64,000 nt of DNA from Basidiobolus meristosporus CBS 931.73 (taxonomy: Eukaryota; Basidiobolomycota; Basidiobolomycetes; Basidiobolales; Basidiobolaceae): the NCBI GenBank assembly GCA_002104905.1, contig MCFE01000150.1:89306-153305 (forward strand), read 5' to 3'. The notes under the pieces are model-generated. The model made no database searches, was not told the DNA's origin, and saw only the letters and a program-made list of their open reading frames with translations. Made by a program: the position numbers and the translations under genes. Positions 32,300 through 46,400 of the stretch are shown here, piece by piece. The stretch's first letter is position 1; each line of letters begins with the position of its first letter.

Positions 32300-35200
32300 A
32301 TCCACACTCGCCAATTTACCGCTTGCTTAGCGGGTGTTAGTGCCCGTTACGTGCATGAGCAGCGTCTTTCATCAAAAAGTGTATATATATAGCCATCACT
32401 CCTCTAGGTTAATTTAGACCATTCTTCATGAATCAAGCTATCCGTACCAGTAGCTTCTCTAATACAGGACGTTCTTCAGTTTTCAATCTATGTGCACACT
32501 GGCAACAGTTAAGCAATGCTGATGGGCTCTCGGTTCATCGGCATCCTTCCTCCTACGACTGCATGTTGCGTACCCAGTATCCAGCATTCACATCTGAACC
32601 CCCCTTTGGAGTGTACATAGGATGCTAGGCTATCTGTTGAATAAATGACACTAATGTCCAATATAAGTCACCCATTTAAGCAACCATTCTGTGATACGGA
32701 GAAGTGTATTACACATCGCAAGAAGTCATTCCATGTCCCTGGCTTATGACACCATCAGGTTGACCTGGCCCGCTTGCTCCGTTGTTGAACATCCCGGGCT
32801 CGGGCTCGGGCTGGATCGTCAGCTGAGCCATTTCAGGGATGGCTATGAGACCTCATGTTTCAGATTGGCATTCCACCAAGCTATATGTCAAGATCATGGT
32901 GAATGTTTGTCGGCTATGGTGACCCTACTACGGTAAAGGGAAGGCAATCCCCATTCCTAATGATTCCGCCATGGCACAAGATATGATGTTCAGAGATGGC
33001 GTACAGCCAGATAGGGAGCACACGGATATGGATAGGCACCATGCGAACCCTATAGCCCTGGAATGAGTCATCGCAGTACGAATGATCCGATGGATGTAGC
33101 GATGCTAATGGACGCGTGTCTATTGCATGAACAAACAACTCTTCAGGAGCCCGGAGTTGGATGTGAGCCGTGAATCTGTTGAGAAATTACGCGGACGTGG
33201 GAAGAATGACATCCACCCCCATGGTATCGGTAACTTCATTTGCTTAACCAATCCCTGGGCCTTGACCTATTGGCGCCGGCGGCTTAGAAACGTTTGTTGG
33301 CAAGGGCTGCTCGCGGAATAGGCCAATACTACGAGATAAGCAATCTGGCAAGGCAACGCAGACCTATTCAAACGATCACTTAATTGGACAAGTCACTCTT
33401 GATTGGATGGAGGAACCTTGTTTGCCTAGGAAATCAGTCCACTTTGGAAATAATCATACTCCTCCGTATGACCTGGCTGCCATTTTGATGGCATGCCATC
33501 CACTGCCTATCACACCACCACGAAGCCCGCTCCACTCTGCCGATTGGACCACTCGAACATCAGAATGGGATCTGAGTACATAATAAAGTAATAAATCAGG
33601 ACCTCATGCTGTCGATCCAAAGATAGCATGTGGTGACAAGCCAAGTCAACCTAACACAGCTTGCTCTAATTAGAGGAGAACATGATACGTGATTCCATAT
33701 GGGCGGTGTGTAGATCCCCTGGATATAGGAGAATCTTGTTTGGTGCAGGGTAGTGGTCGGGGAAGGCAAGATTTTCGTACACACTTTGGGAGTAGGTATA
33801 CTTGATACACCATACAAAACAGATCTATCGCCATTGTGATGTACATATGGGGAATCCCCTACTGCTCATAGCAAGCGAGATTGCCCGTTGGTATGTCTCT
33901 ACAAGCATCCAGCTAACACACCTCGAGCAGTCTTTATGTATCCGAGCGAACATCAACTCAACTCACCAACTCACCTAAACGATGATAAATGGCCATCATC
34001 CATTACAACTGTACCCTGAAAAACGAACCCCACATGCTCGCCAACTTGAACTCATGGCTACGCCATATAAATGATGGGTATTGCTGAAGAGACATTTTGA
34101 ATAGCACGGGTGATTCATGGAGTTTAAAAGCATATCGGACAACCCCCCCACGCGACGGTCACTTACTAACGTACCAAGTGGAGGAGTTCTCCAAACGCCT
34201 TGGGTGAGAATCCATGGACTATTTGAGGGAGAAGGGTGTACTTGAGCATACCAAAATACTAAGCTATTCCAGGGCAAAATAGTGTAGGTACTTCCCTTCC
34301 CAACACTGTTCTTAGTTCAATTCTATCAGGACATCCACAGCAGTGCTACTAAAGCTTACTCCCAACTGCGCCCTACTGGTTGTAAAAATAGGCGTAGAGG
34401 TCATCATCAGCCCATCACTTGAGATGTACACAGTCCCTGAGCTGATTCATCCACCAGCCATCTGGAGCCTGGCTGGATCGGCTCTCAGCATATATAAGGG
34501 CGTTGTGTTTCTGAGAACTTGCACTTATTCTTGCCTTGAGCGTGTTCGTTAGCCCAAACGGCCCTGGCGCACCTCTATCTACTCTATCGCTACCTAACAG
34601 TGTCTGCTGATAAATGGGCAACATTGGGCTATGCTCATACAATGACACCATCCATATAGCCAGAAACAGGAACTGAGTTGTGTCTGTGTCAGCAATGAAA
34701 CAGGTTGCATGGAATCATTTCCATGAGTAGATGGTGTACCAAGCTATCTCAGTGTCACTCTGCCCATTGGATCCATAGATTCGGACCAATCACCAACAAA
34801 ATAAGCGCAGATTAACAGTCAAGGATCACATATTGACCTTCCTCGGAAGGTTCCCAATATGTCCATCGTGGTATGAGAAAGGTGCATAGACATTAATGAC
34901 CTGTACTCAACCGCAATTCCTATAGCATCAGCCGTCATAGTCTAGACCCAATAGACCCTTCCATGGTGTTTCCCGATATTCTCCACGAATCACGAGGACT
35001 CAAAATTACATGACTCACCTAAATATCAGGAATATTCGACCACCCCATAGCTAATCACAGGATACGAAACTTGAGCCACCCAGGATCAACCAACGAATGA
35101 TCCTTCTAAACTCGCCGAAATCTTGCACTCCCCCATCTTCACTGCATTTAATCTTTCTCACAGCCAGCATTCATTGATTCTAACGCAAGGGAAAAGTAAC

Positions 35201-36834
35201 CATGGTAAGATGGCCTTGAGCCCTAGTAACGGAGTACAGTGATTAGCGAAAGCAGTCGACGATGGCTATTCAATCGCCCCAGAGTAAGATTCAGTGGGTA
35301 TCCGATACGATTCAGGTTTGGTTGATGATTGAGTCGTTGAGAAAATTACCCTGATCGTGCACCAGGACTGTTGACCTCATGCGAGTCAGCCTATATTGAA
35401 ATAAACAGGAGTTTAGCCAAGTAGGATAATATCCACCATACAGCGGTGCATTAATTGGTGCCGAAGCCGGATCCATATTACACAGCCATACAATCTCAAA
35501 CAACTAGCAGTCTGCTATTTATTTACACGCTACATACTCCTATGCAAAACCACTTATTCTGGCCATAAATCGCCATCAATCAAGCCACGGAACATAGGCC
35601 TACTCATGCCCTGTATGCTTCAGAACTTATCACGACCTGCAATATCGATAAACAGGCACAGAGCACCCGGCCAATCAGCGCCTGTGGTGCCAACCAAGCT
35701 TTCCTGAATCCCATCTCAAGCCTCAGTATTCTATGCGCTTCATCTCGAACTCTAGGCATACACCACCAAGCGGATCCGCCGCGGCCAATCGCCGTGGACG
35801 CTCGGTTTAGGAGGGGCAATCGTTTTCATTAATTGCATTTACACGCCGTCCATTTGGACCAGAAACATCGAAGCAACATCCCATTCAAGCCGTGGAATCG
35901 AAGGCCAACTAAGATTAAATTGGCCTTGCTGACCACCTATGATCTCATCCAAGCCCTTCGAACCCCCCCCCCCCTTCATGCGTCTAAAAACGGGCGGGGG
36001 ATCACTATATTGATAGTACAAAGTCAGATGATGGATTATTCCTCGTGAAATATTCTCGACAATGAATCCGCCAGTTGAATCTGATCTGCTTTGAGATGGA
36101 TTTTCGCCCGTCAGCTAGATGAAATCAGAGGCATCGATCTAAATCCCATGTTATTCAAGGAACACCTCTTACTCAACTGGATGGGTCCCCAGACCTCTGG
36201 GAATATTTAATATCTTGTCGAAACATCATCCATTTTCGGCCAATCAGCGACCCCCAGTGGGGAGTGCTTTCAGTGGTGAAATTGAATTGTCGAGTTGCTG
36301 ATCCAATCAAAATCCCCTGGAAATACTCGTGACTCCAGTGATTTCCACGATGGAGTAGATTTCCTATTCGTCTATTTCGAGCTCCCTTGAGATAAAGCCA
36401 TCATTTATAAATACGTAAGATTTGCTTAATCAAGCTTGCTCAGGAGTCGACTTTATTTAAATCCGTACCGCTGGACCCCGTCTTTTGCTGCTTTTCCATA
36501 ATTCAGTAGTCCAATATCTTGCCACTTGTTACCTGCCATTTCCTTTTCCCGTTGATCTAGTTAATTTTCGCCCTTTTTTTGTGATAATTCTGTATTCTTT
36601 GGGTGGTTTTCATCGTCACAATATTCGCCTAGCAAACATCTCGGAGTAGTCTTCGTTCGTTTGCTTGTGTTGTGGTCACGTAGATACTATTGGGTCATAC
36701 TCGTCAGACGCCTCTTCTGAGTTGTACATATCGCATAGGTATTGTTAGATACTTCTGTGACCGTTGTTGGATACAATTGCACTAGCTTCAGTCTCGCTGG
36801 AATACTCGCTCCCCACAACCACCTTCGTCAGAAC
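32300..36834. other. Long gene-free spacer
   Basis: About 4.5 kb with no convincing gene. Open frames are short and unlinked by plausible introns. A run of 12 C lies at 35963-35974. The last ~400 bp before 36835 (pyrimidine-rich, several CTTTT tracts) look like the promoter and 5' UTR of the SAM-HMG gene. Confidence 0.5.
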
Positions 36835-37981
36835 ATGGAGGTACAGGAGTTCCTAAAAAAATGCGGCTTGGAGCAATACACAGAAGCCTTCCTGGCCGAA
36901 GGTTTCGATCAGTTAAGATCTGTTAGTAGCGATCCCTCTACTGACCCTTTTGACTGGACCCTGCTAACCCAATCTCTGTAGCTTTTCGAAATTACCGAGT
37001 CCGACCTGGTGGCGTTGGATGTGAAGAGAGGTCATCGTAGGGTAAGAATTGGCCTTGCTTGTTGTGCGGGTTCCTTCGGAAACTAAGACCGCTGTTTCAC
37101 TTTAGCTCATTCAACGCGAAATCAACGCTATCAAGGGTTCCCCCTTTACTCCTCCCTTCTCACTCTCCATAGGAGCCAACGAGAATCCGTTCATGAATCT
37201 CACTGGTGCAGGTATGTGCTTGTTCCTTCCGTAGGGATCTGTCATGTCATGTCAGCTGACTCGAGAGTGGCTGCTCTTTCCACCCCCACAGACCCCAGGG
37301 CGCCTAACCTATTTGCGAAAAACCTGATCTCTTCCACACCGCCGAATGGCAACCAGAAGATATTCTTCATGAACCCTAAGCTTCCTATCGCCCCGCTCAA
37401 GTCCTCGCCCCCGTCAACCGAAAGTAACAGCAATAAAAGACGGTACAGGAGACACCCGAAGCCGGACAAAAACGCCCCGGAGAAACCGCCTTCTGCTTAC
37501 GTGATGTTTTCGAATAAAGTTCGAGCGGAGTTCAAAGATCAGAATATGTCGTTTACCGATATGGCCAAGATTGTTGGCGACCGTTGGAAATCTCTCAGCC
37601 CGGAAGAGAAAGAGGATGTCGATCAGTGTGCGGCCAAAGCCAAGCAGGAGTATACGGAGGCGCTTGAGGCCTACAAGAAGACACCGGAGTACAAAGAGTA
37701 TCAGGAGTACCTGGTGGAATTCAGGGCCAAGTCGTCGTCCTGTGTCCGCCCCGTTGGCAGACCACGGAAACACCCTAAACCAGACGAAATTGACAACAGC
37801 GTCCCATCGGACGACACAAATGGTAATTATTTAACATGGTCGGACTTGTTATAAAAAGGCCTGTATATGTATTTCTAATCTAGGTCTTCTCCTTACAGCT
37901 GACGACCTTATATACCATGATACATCATCGGGTAGAAGTGTGGACCACAGCTCATGGCCAGCCATTGTTCCCAGCTGTTAG
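36835..37981 (+). CDS. SAM-domain plus HMG-box protein
   Basis: Five exons, 36835-36921, 36982-37041, 37106-37211, 37256-37822 and 37899-37981, all GT-AG, total 903 nt and 300 residues. Residues about 1-70 form a SAM domain (VQEFLKKCGLEQYTEAFLAEGF...LRSLFEITESDLVALDVKRGHRR). A basic linker precedes an HMG box at about 160-229 (PEKPPSAYVMFSNKVRAEF...MAKIVGDRWKSLSPEEK). An AT-hook-like RPVGRPRKHPKP follows the box. The protein is probably a chromatin or transcription factor, with SAM for self- or partner-association and HMG for DNA bending. The third intron is only 44 bp. The target is unknown. HMG boxes also occur in mating-type regulators, but nothing around the gene marks a MAT locus. Confidence 0.9.
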
Positions 37982-38713
37982 TCCTGCTACCCACCCAGAT
38001 TTGCATCAAACGTAGTGAAGTTGATGTCTCACAATATGTATTTTAATATCACAATTCTATCATTATTGCAAAGTTTACTAGCCTGTCTGATTTCTTCTGT
38101 TCTTATTATCTCCCCTAGTTGTTTCCCTGACCCTGCTCATTGTTCCTGTAAGCCCAGTGATCATGGCCACATGTTGTTAGCCTGGACAATGGTTTTTGAT
38201 GTAAATGCTCGTTTTCACATTCGTATTCTTTCTTGCGTTACTCGGTCGATGCAAAATAAATGTTGCTGCATATTCCAAATCTCGCCCGCTGCACAGCCGC
38301 CCTGTACGTGATGGTGTTGGGTTGTCATGGCATAAGAAGTTCGGTCAGAGAGGGACTGGGTGTTCGCGGTTGACGTCGTAGGGGTTCGTGTGGACTGTTT
38401 GGTTGGGTGGAAGAGTCACACAGGTGCAGATGCATTAATCCCGGACCTGACTATGGTGGGGTCCGCTACCCGAAATCGATATGCTTACCAAAACCCATAT
38501 GTGACAAAGTTAGACATCCACTTTATTCCCAATAGATTGGCGAAATGATTGGCCTTGCATTCCGGCCGATTTCAGAAACTCACTGTAAACTTGCCGCTAG
38601 TGCGATCAGGTAGCCAGGGAAACTTTGGACCACATTCTACTCGCGAGATTACTTGATTACCGAAATGGTTGATTACACACAGACATGAAGATTGGTTGAT
38701 GGCGTTGTCCTTT
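37982..38713. other. Spacer between convergent genes
   Basis: About 730 bp of 3' flanks for the SAM-HMG and WC-2-like genes. No gene or repeat seen. Confidence 0.5.
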
Positions 38714-39665
38714 CTAGACTGGCTCTGGGATGGATTGGCGGCGGTTGAGTTTAGACCAGCGAAGGCCGCAAGCATTGCAGAGACTATCAATTTTGTTAGT
38801 GCTGGTGCGATTTGGCGACGATCCGGCATTACCGAGTCACTTACGTTTTGGGCCCTTGTGGTCCTTTGCGCCATTCAGGCGAGTCCACTGTGCCGCATTC
38901 AGTGCATACGCGCTCTTGCTCGCTTTCTTTGGGCTTCTTCTGGCTCTATAGAGGGGTCACGTTAATTCAATCACCCTGGTCTGTCTACGGGTAAGTGGTA
39001 CGTACCCTGCGCTTGGGTTTGGCCAGCAGGTTTTCCAGGTTGGATGCAGTTGCTTGGTCCAAGTCTGCGCGTGGCTCGAGCTCGATAGAAGTTGGGGGCT
39101 TATGCACAAGTTCGGCGTTGGCCGAGTTCTCTGCAGAATCTGCAGGCTCAGGGGTCTTGATGGAGACCCCCAGTTCGGCAAGCTGACGTCTTAAGCGTTC
39201 GTTCTCCATCTTCAACTCGAGAAAACTGTCCATGGCCGAGGTGGCTTTGGCCGGATACTGCCTTGCCATATTGAAGTAGCACTTTAGCTCGCCCAGATTG
39301 GTAAAGTAGGGCCGGCCCAGCACCTCAAACATGACGAACCTATCGTCCTTGCGTCGGAAACGAAGAAACAGCCGGTACTCCTCCTCGGGCCTCGCCAAGG
39401 TAAGCTCTCGGAGGTAACAGTCCACGTCATCCACGTGAAGGAATTCCTTGATGTTTCGCCCTACGAGTTCGTCAGGCTGAAAGCCCACTAGCTCTTGGCA
39501 GGACGCCGAACAATAGAGTATCTTTCCCTCGGGTGTGGTGACATGGTAAAAATCTTTGATTTCGTTCAACAGCTTGTTGGACCAGTTCTTTCGTTTGGTG
39601 AACTCTTGGGAAACCGTCGAGGGGATAGGGCTGTTTGGTACTAGATCCAGAACATTCTCGTACAT
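38714..39665 (-). CDS. wc-2: White-collar-2-like PAS/GATA protein
   Basis: Three minus-strand exons, 39665-39006, 38945-38845 and 38783-38714, give 831 nt and 276 residues. A PAS domain spans about 37-140 ([33 protein letters not shown]...[10 protein letters not shown]). It lacks the flavin-binding Cys motif, as WC-2 proteins do. A coiled stretch, [18 protein letters not shown], follows. A C-terminal GATA zinc finger has spacing CX2CX18CX2C at C234, C237, C256 and C259 (CTEC...CNAC). In fungi WC-2 pairs with the LOV-containing WC-1 to form the blue-light photoreceptor and transcription factor. No WC-1 gene is in the window. The protein is shorter than the Neurospora one, which is usual outside Ascomycota. 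A G-rich tract lies about 60 bp upstream. Confidence 0.92.
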
Positions 39666-40706
39666 GATTGCTTTGGTCGCACTACGCTGGGGTTCGATAA
39701 GATGCGGGGATTGCGGTGTCGGTTGCGGGTGTGGGTGTGGGTGCGGGTGCAGTCAAGAGGAGAATTCTTGGAGTGGGTACGATGATTCATTGTTACATAT
39801 ATATTTGCCACACGGCGGACTGAATGAATCTACACACCAGGATAGTCTGGTTGGTTGGAATTCATCCTGAATCGCCATGACGGGACAGATCGCGGCTCAC
39901 CTGCGTGGGGGGCGATTCGGAGTTGATCACGGCTGAACTCATCACAAGTTATGTAAACTTCGGCTGGAGTGTCACAAGCTTTGGACTATGCTACAGCAGG
40001 AGGGCCACAGGCTTATAAGACGCTGATAATCGCCTCGGCCGTCTGAAATAAGAGCGGGATTCACCATCGAGCCATCAGCGCCATCGCCTGCCACAAATGA
40101 GTGGTTGTCGAAGAAGAGGTCCTCGAAGTGGCGTGCAGACTGATCAGTATGGAATGGTGTTTGCCATGATAGGGGGATCTGTTTTCCCGATTGGTTTATG
40201 GCGCAAACCCTGATCAGCTAAACCTAATCTACTTGAGACTAGGGACAGCTTCGCTCTGAAACATCCATTTGGCTCCTTTGCGATCGTGGAATTCCAAGGC
40301 CCTCCTTGATCTAGATGGCTTCCGCCTCTTGGGATTGTGGTCCGTATATGGGGATATCTCTGGGAATCCCGGGTGGCTGCGTGGCAGGGAAAACATCACC
40401 ATTCGCTCTCCCTGGGCATCCTCGAACAGAAACGCCGACGGATTTGTCCGCGCAAAACACCGCACATCCACCACAGCCATGCGACATAAAATCGCCAGAT
40501 GCGTATCTCGCTTTGACCTTCGCTTATTTGCGAATGGAAAGGCCTAGGTGAACAGACAGGAACCCCACTGAGGACCAACGATCAAGACCAAATAGAATCA
40601 TTCACATATCTGGCTCTCGCCTCGATGTGGTGTGCATTTATTTACAATCCCGTGGCGTGTCATTCGCTTCTAGGGGTTCGTTTGGGAATCGGGTCTGGGC
40701 CGTGTG
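39666..40706. other. Spacer upstream of the wc-2-like gene
   Basis: About 1 kb. It contains an 83-codon open frame on the minus strand (40229-40480, MAVVDVRCFARTN...). I cannot place that frame in any family. Overlapping frames on the other strand are as long, so I do not call it a gene. Confidence 0.4.
39727..39747 (+). promoter_or_regulatory. G-quadruplex-type motif upstream of wc-2-like gene
   Basis: Four GGG runs separated by loops of three bases (TGT, TGT, TGC) lie 62 bp upstream of the start codon, on the template strand. The spacing meets the usual G-quadruplex pattern. Whether it forms or matters is untested. Confidence 0.45.
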
Positions 40707-41736
40707 CTACTTCAGGTGGGTGGAGAGGCTTAACGTCTTTATACCATTCTCGGTGACCAGGCAAAGCTCGTTGGAGCCATGAATGAACATCAGCTTCTTG
40801 ACTGCTCCTTGGGGGCGTCCCGAGACAAATATACAGGCAGAGTTGATCACAACTGCCGAGGCTTTTTTACACGATATCAGAACCAGCTAAACCAGAAAGA
40901 GCGTGAGTGCTTATCCCGCCAGCCAAGCCTTACTGCGCTACTACTCACCTCACTTTCCACATGAGAGTATAAGGCCAGTATACTTCTTCCAAAATTCAAG
41001 CCAGCCAGGTGGTACGTCTTCTTCAGCACGAGCTTTGGCAGTTTCTGGGCCAATGCCGTGTTCAGCATGGTGGCATATTCTACATATACATGTGTGCGAT
41101 TCGAGGGGTAATCGTTGATTACAACCACTATGCGCCGATCAGTCAACTGGGCCACCTTGACGATCTCTTGGGTCTGTATGTCTATGCACAGGGCTTGGTG
41201 GGTGTAGTTGGCCTCGGTCTCTCGGAGCGAGTCGCCGATGCTGCGCTTCCACAGAAGAATGCTGGGGATTAGGCACTGGTCACTGTTGTAGAAGTCAACG
41301 AGCACCTCTGCGAACAAGAAATGTCAGTCAAGCTCGGGAAACGGGCTGCAGTGCCATACGTACCCTCGTTCTCCAGATGGAGCGGGCTGTCTTTGCTGAA
41401 ATGCGATTCCAATGATGTTGAAGATATGCTGTTGTGTCGCGAGCGGGTTTTGTGCTTGACCGGGAATTCCGCGCTGTTGCGGTCGCGATGTCTGCCAGGC
41501 CCCTCTGAAGGCGAGCTGGGCCCCTTTTTCGTATAGAAGCGACTCAGGCCCCCTAGGCTAATGGAAAGTCTATGGTTGTGCTCATTGCTGGTCGAACGAA
41601 AGGTCAGGTTTTGGTTGGATTTCTCTACCAGAGCCATCGCAGAGATAGATGACTGACGTTGGGGTGGGATCAAGGAGGCTCGGGGGTCTACTATTCGGTC
41701 GGTCTTGACGGGGAGGAGCTTTAAGCGAAAGACCAA
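40707..41736 (-). CDS. Hypothetical protein, 303 residues
   Basis: Three exons, 41736-41364, 41307-40949 and 40886-40707, with GT-AG junctions and consistent phase add to 912 nt. I do not recognise the family. The first ~120 residues are Ser/Arg-rich and look disordered (SRHNSISSTSLESHFSKDSP). The rest is a compact mix of beta-like segments (LTDRRIVVVINDYPSN, HVYVEYATMLNTALAQKL, HLAGLNFGRSILALYSHVE, KKLMFIHGSNELCLVTENG). There is no signal peptide, membrane span or catalytic motif that I can see. Its start lies in a long spacer with no neighbour close enough to suggest co-regulation. Continuous phase over three exons is the main reason to believe it. Confidence 0.75.
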
Positions 41737-43484
41737 AATTGCTATGGAATGGAGTGGTTGTCAGGCTGACGGGCGTCCCGTGGATGTATTTATAAGTCCG
41801 AGAGTGGGGATTATGCCGTATCTAGGTTATATTGGCTGGCAACAGATCCAGAATTCCATCAGGGCCAAGTGACAGAGTAGAGGTGGTCGATCATTGGGTG
41901 CTCCGTCTCCACATTTTGATTCCACTGATCTGCCTCATCAACTAGCTGGCCCACATCTCGCCTATCCCGGATGGGGATGGCTCAGGGAGAATTGGCTTTC
42001 TGTGGCACGGAGTTAGAACATAATAGGGGTTTCATGTGATTGAATTCAGGGCAGATCGTCGCAGGAGCCTATTCCTTTTGTCCTGCCAGAGACAACTGAG
42101 CCTGTCGCGTACCCCATCCCCGTCAGCACAAATGGATCGATCCCCTCCAGCCAATCTGAGGGCGAAGCCACAGAGCGGAATAATCCCTACTGTCTCTAGC
42201 GGTCGGATGCTTTCTGTCACGATACTTTCGCCTCCTTAGCCATGATGATCCCAGGCTGTGTCCCTTGAAACATCTCGGTCAGTCGCAGAATCATTTACCC
42301 AAGAGACAGCTAGGCCTCCAATCTGGCTGCGACTGGTTACGCGAACAAATTGTAATGAAACCGTGGGTCATTGGCGACTGAGGCGGATCAGATCATTACG
42401 TGTCCGTACCGCGCATCGTGTCGAGAGAGCAGTTGGATTGACTCGATCGGATCTTATACAAGGGGATCAACGGTCTGCAGTGCCTGACGAGCGGATTATC
42501 ATTAGGGATCGGTGGAGGGCAATCGCTTTGGTCTAGTCTTTGAGGCTATCGCTGGGAGACGCATTGGAAATAAATCCATAATTTCCGGTTTTGTGTTAAT
42601 GAATCGCCGAATCCATATGCCATATTACCAAAGATATTGGTACCTGAAGCACCAGGTCCACAATAGCAGACAGTGGGATTGATGATGGTGGAGCGATCGA
42701 GTGAATCTTCGGATGTTGGGCTCCTGACATTTTGCTGCGAATCGGGATTATCGTCTTGGTTTGACAACGCTTGGCTGTGCCAGGAACCCACCGGTTGGAA
42801 CTGGCAGTGTAGAAGTCGTTTCATGCAGCAAACCTGGGCACGCCATTAATTAATGCTGCCCCTCAGTCTAGATGGCTCCTGATACCGATGGATGCTGACA
42901 GGCCTCCACTGTTTAACAGCACCCAACCGCAACACTGCATAGTCAACGAGCAGCGATGTTATCGGCGGTCACAGGTGAGGCCAACTATCCACAGGTGTGG
43001 TGCACAGTACTATGCAGCGGGGCTGTTCAATGGATCATTCTAGTCGTCAAGCATATTTGGTAGTCGCACCCAACCACTGACCATTTCAATTGTTTGTGAC
43101 CTGAGGTACGATAGTGCCGCATGCCGTGTTGGTGGTAATAAAGCCAAATGCAGATGTGGGAATGAGATTATTTCCCATGAACCAGGTGACAAAATGAGTT
43201 TCTATCGCGGACGAATCCAGATACTGCGCACGATATCGCGTATGTCAATTTTACTGAATGCCAAGGATTTAGGTTGAAGGTTACAGGGAAAGATCGGTTT
43301 TCCAGTCGAGAGCATGCTCGGCCCTCTCGACACGGTGGAAAAGCGTGGTTTGTCGGTTGACAAGGTGTACCTCTATTCATGCCATTTATGTTCAATGAAT
43401 ACTTCAAGATCACTGGAATGTCAGATTAGGGATGGGTTTCTATGCATTATTATAGTAGCGTATTAAATTTAGACCAGTCTACGG
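41737..43484. other. Gene-free spacer
   Basis: About 1.7 kb. Only short unlinked open frames are present, and I saw no repeats or RNA genes. It should contain the promoter of the 303-residue gene and the 3' flank of the chitin synthase gene. Confidence 0.5.
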
Positions 43485-46400
43485 TTAGCCGCAGAAGCAG
43501 CCGAGGCATAGATAAGCAAAGCAGCCGATGAACTTGATTAGGGAGAGGACTGCAACAGCCCAGAAGATGAAGGTAAGATAGAGATGGCTCGAAACAGAGG
43601 TGGTTGGCGTTTTTAGGTTGAACCAGGAGTTGCTCTCGATGGCTTGGAACACAAGAATTAATACGACATTCGAGAAGATCCACACTAGCACGGTGCGCGT
43701 ACGGAAAAGCCGGTAGTAATCCTCCCTCTTGGTTTGAGCGTCTCGCTTGTCCTTTTTGACTACAGGGCGTATAGCGAGGTCTTTAACCGTCTCCTCGTAG
43801 ATGGCGTTGATGTCCTGGCGCTGGCTTGGCACCGCCAAAGCTGCCACCTCCTTCCCTTGCTTCGTGGTCTGCACCATGACCTTGCCTAGGTCTCCGGTAG
43901 ATCCGTTGTCGCCCTTTGTTCCCCATGAAACATCATGGGTATTGCAGAACGCATATACCATCAAGATGTTCACGTACGAGGGGAAGATAAAGAGATACTG
44001 GATGAAGGAGGTAATCATATGCCAAGGATCGAAGTACAGAATCGAAGATACTATGTACAGGCCATAAGTGGACGCCAGCGCAATAAATAGGTTCAAGCTC
44101 TCTTTTGTGAACGGATGCTCCCTCATCAGCTGAGTATTGCTGGGGTCGGAGAAATACGTGTACAGGTTGAACCCAACCGCATACAGCATGATCCCCATGA
44201 TGAACGCGAAAATGAATACGCACAGCAGATAGATCGCCTTCGAGCCCTGGGGACGGTTTCCAAGCGAGAGGATGAACTGGACGATGATGCCTAGCAGAAA
44301 GATCTGTCTGGCGATGGGGAACACAATCCAGGAGTATCCGAAAAATGGATCCGGATGGTTGGCATCGGACTCCTTGGGCATAGAAGCATCGGCCAGGAAA
44401 TAGAAGGTCAAATAGAAATTGCCCTGGTTCGTTGAATCGAATAAACGGTTAACGCGGGAAACTTATCCACCACCAGGAAAGCAGCAACTTACCAAGGCAA
44501 ACCAGCTGAAGAACAGGGAAATGATGTTGTAGATGAACTGGACAAAAAACAAAATCTTCCGGAATAGCCCGTGCTCTGTCCCGTAGATCCGCAACCAGTG
44601 TGCGGTGGCAAAGAACGCCGCGAAGAGTGATCCGTTGAGCCAACGTCTGCGTTGAGAGATAAATTCGGGCCAGCTGTCGGGCACATCGGTCTCTGCTTTG
44701 GCCGCCTGGAAGATGCACCGACCGGTTTAGTAAGACTTCGTCTCGTCTATGATTAGACAGCAACCTACCTTCACATACTTCAGCACCCAGTTGCAGTTCT
44801 TTTTGGCAACCAATTCAAAGCACAAGATACGATCCTCGGCTAGATACATGTTGGCCTCGAAAATACCGCCAGTAGCATCGGCGCCGTGCATAGTCTCGCC
44901 CTTGAAGTAAGATGCCAAGGGGCCTATACCGGGGGCAGTGTTCTTCAAAGCGGCGTAACGATACGCGGAAAACGCTCCAGGAAGCACACTGATATAGCCA
45001 AAAACGCTTTCCAACGGCTTATCCAGAATATTGCTCATTTTGTACTCGAAATTCTGCGCAGCGACCAATGGATTGATGAGATTCTTCCAGCCTGTGCCTA
45101 GCTCCACGCAGATTTCGCCACATGCTCCTCCTACGTTGCGGTCGCGGTCAAACGCTAAATGTGAATCGTGTTAGCAACAGGGTCACGAAAACTTCCGAGA
45201 CCAAATCCATTTACCTTTCCACAGGTGGTAGATGGATGTTCCGCTAGGTCTGGTTCCCACATCCAAGAGAACACACACGTTTGGATTCAACAGCGGCGCA
45301 AACGCATTGAAAAACCAGCGGTGGGAATTCAGCTTCTTCTTGTTCTTTTCCTTCAAGCAGAAGATAATCTGGGTAGGCACATATTGCTTCTCGGAAATGG
45401 ACTTCACCTGCAGTCTCTTGTTCACGTAAAGCTGCGTGGTGTATTCGTATAAATGGGCGGTAACGTCTTTGCCATTCACTTCACTCTGGGCAATCTCTTC
45501 TTGGTAGACTCCCATGGCACTGAGCACTTTGAGAACCCTAGGATGGACCTTTGTGCGGCCGTCGGCAACAACACACACCACCACCTTGGTCCAACCCTCT
45601 TTCCCCCATGTTTTGGAGCGGCTCCGGGTGCACAGATGGCGGATATTTTTGATGACTCCGCTGAAGGTTTTGATGAAAAGGTTTTCATCTTCGTTGTACA
45701 TCGTCATGACAACAAACAGTTCTGTCGTACGGCCGTAGACCGCCTGGCGTAGGGTATACTTGGATGCCAGGAATTCATCCGGATCGCAAGTCACAGCCGT
45801 GTATCTCATGTGGGTAAACTCCCGCTGATCTTTGTAATGTGCAGATGCCAAAACGCGATCGGGGACTGGGCAATCCAGAACCAAATTCCCGCTTGTCAAC
45901 TCGATGTGTTTCAAGCTGCGTCTGCGCTCCTCCACGTACCGCTCAAAACGTCGCGCATTCTCAGGAGGCGCGAAAGCAGGGTCAACGAGGTCTTTGATAG
46001 GAGCACGCCTGCGTGGCCCCTCGGACTCGACTATTGCTTGCAACTGTTCGCTTTGCAGAGGATCGGTCGGCGACGAGGCCTGCTCCTGGAGGGTTCTGAT
46101 CTCCGGAGCACTAGGCTCGCTATGAAGAAGCTCGTGGGCAGGGAACTCCTGCGGGTACGTGAAACGAGGGTCGATAGGGGGCTCCGGGGCAGAAGGAAAT
46201 GGATACATCATCTGTGGCCCGCCATGCGAATAGTAAGGTTGTGGATAGGGTAGCTCGTAGGGAAACATGAAGGCTCCAGTCTGGTGAGGCTCCGGCATGG
46301 TTGAGGGTTGTGGATAAGGCCTCTCAAGGTGTTGTAGAAGGTTGACCGCGCTGTGGGAGTCTAATGTGCTAGGTTGACCAGACCGATATGATAAGTCATC

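Noticed and set aside
35963-35974. Run of 12 C as a regulatory element
   Set aside because: It is a lone homopolymer in a gene-free spacer with no context to give it a role.
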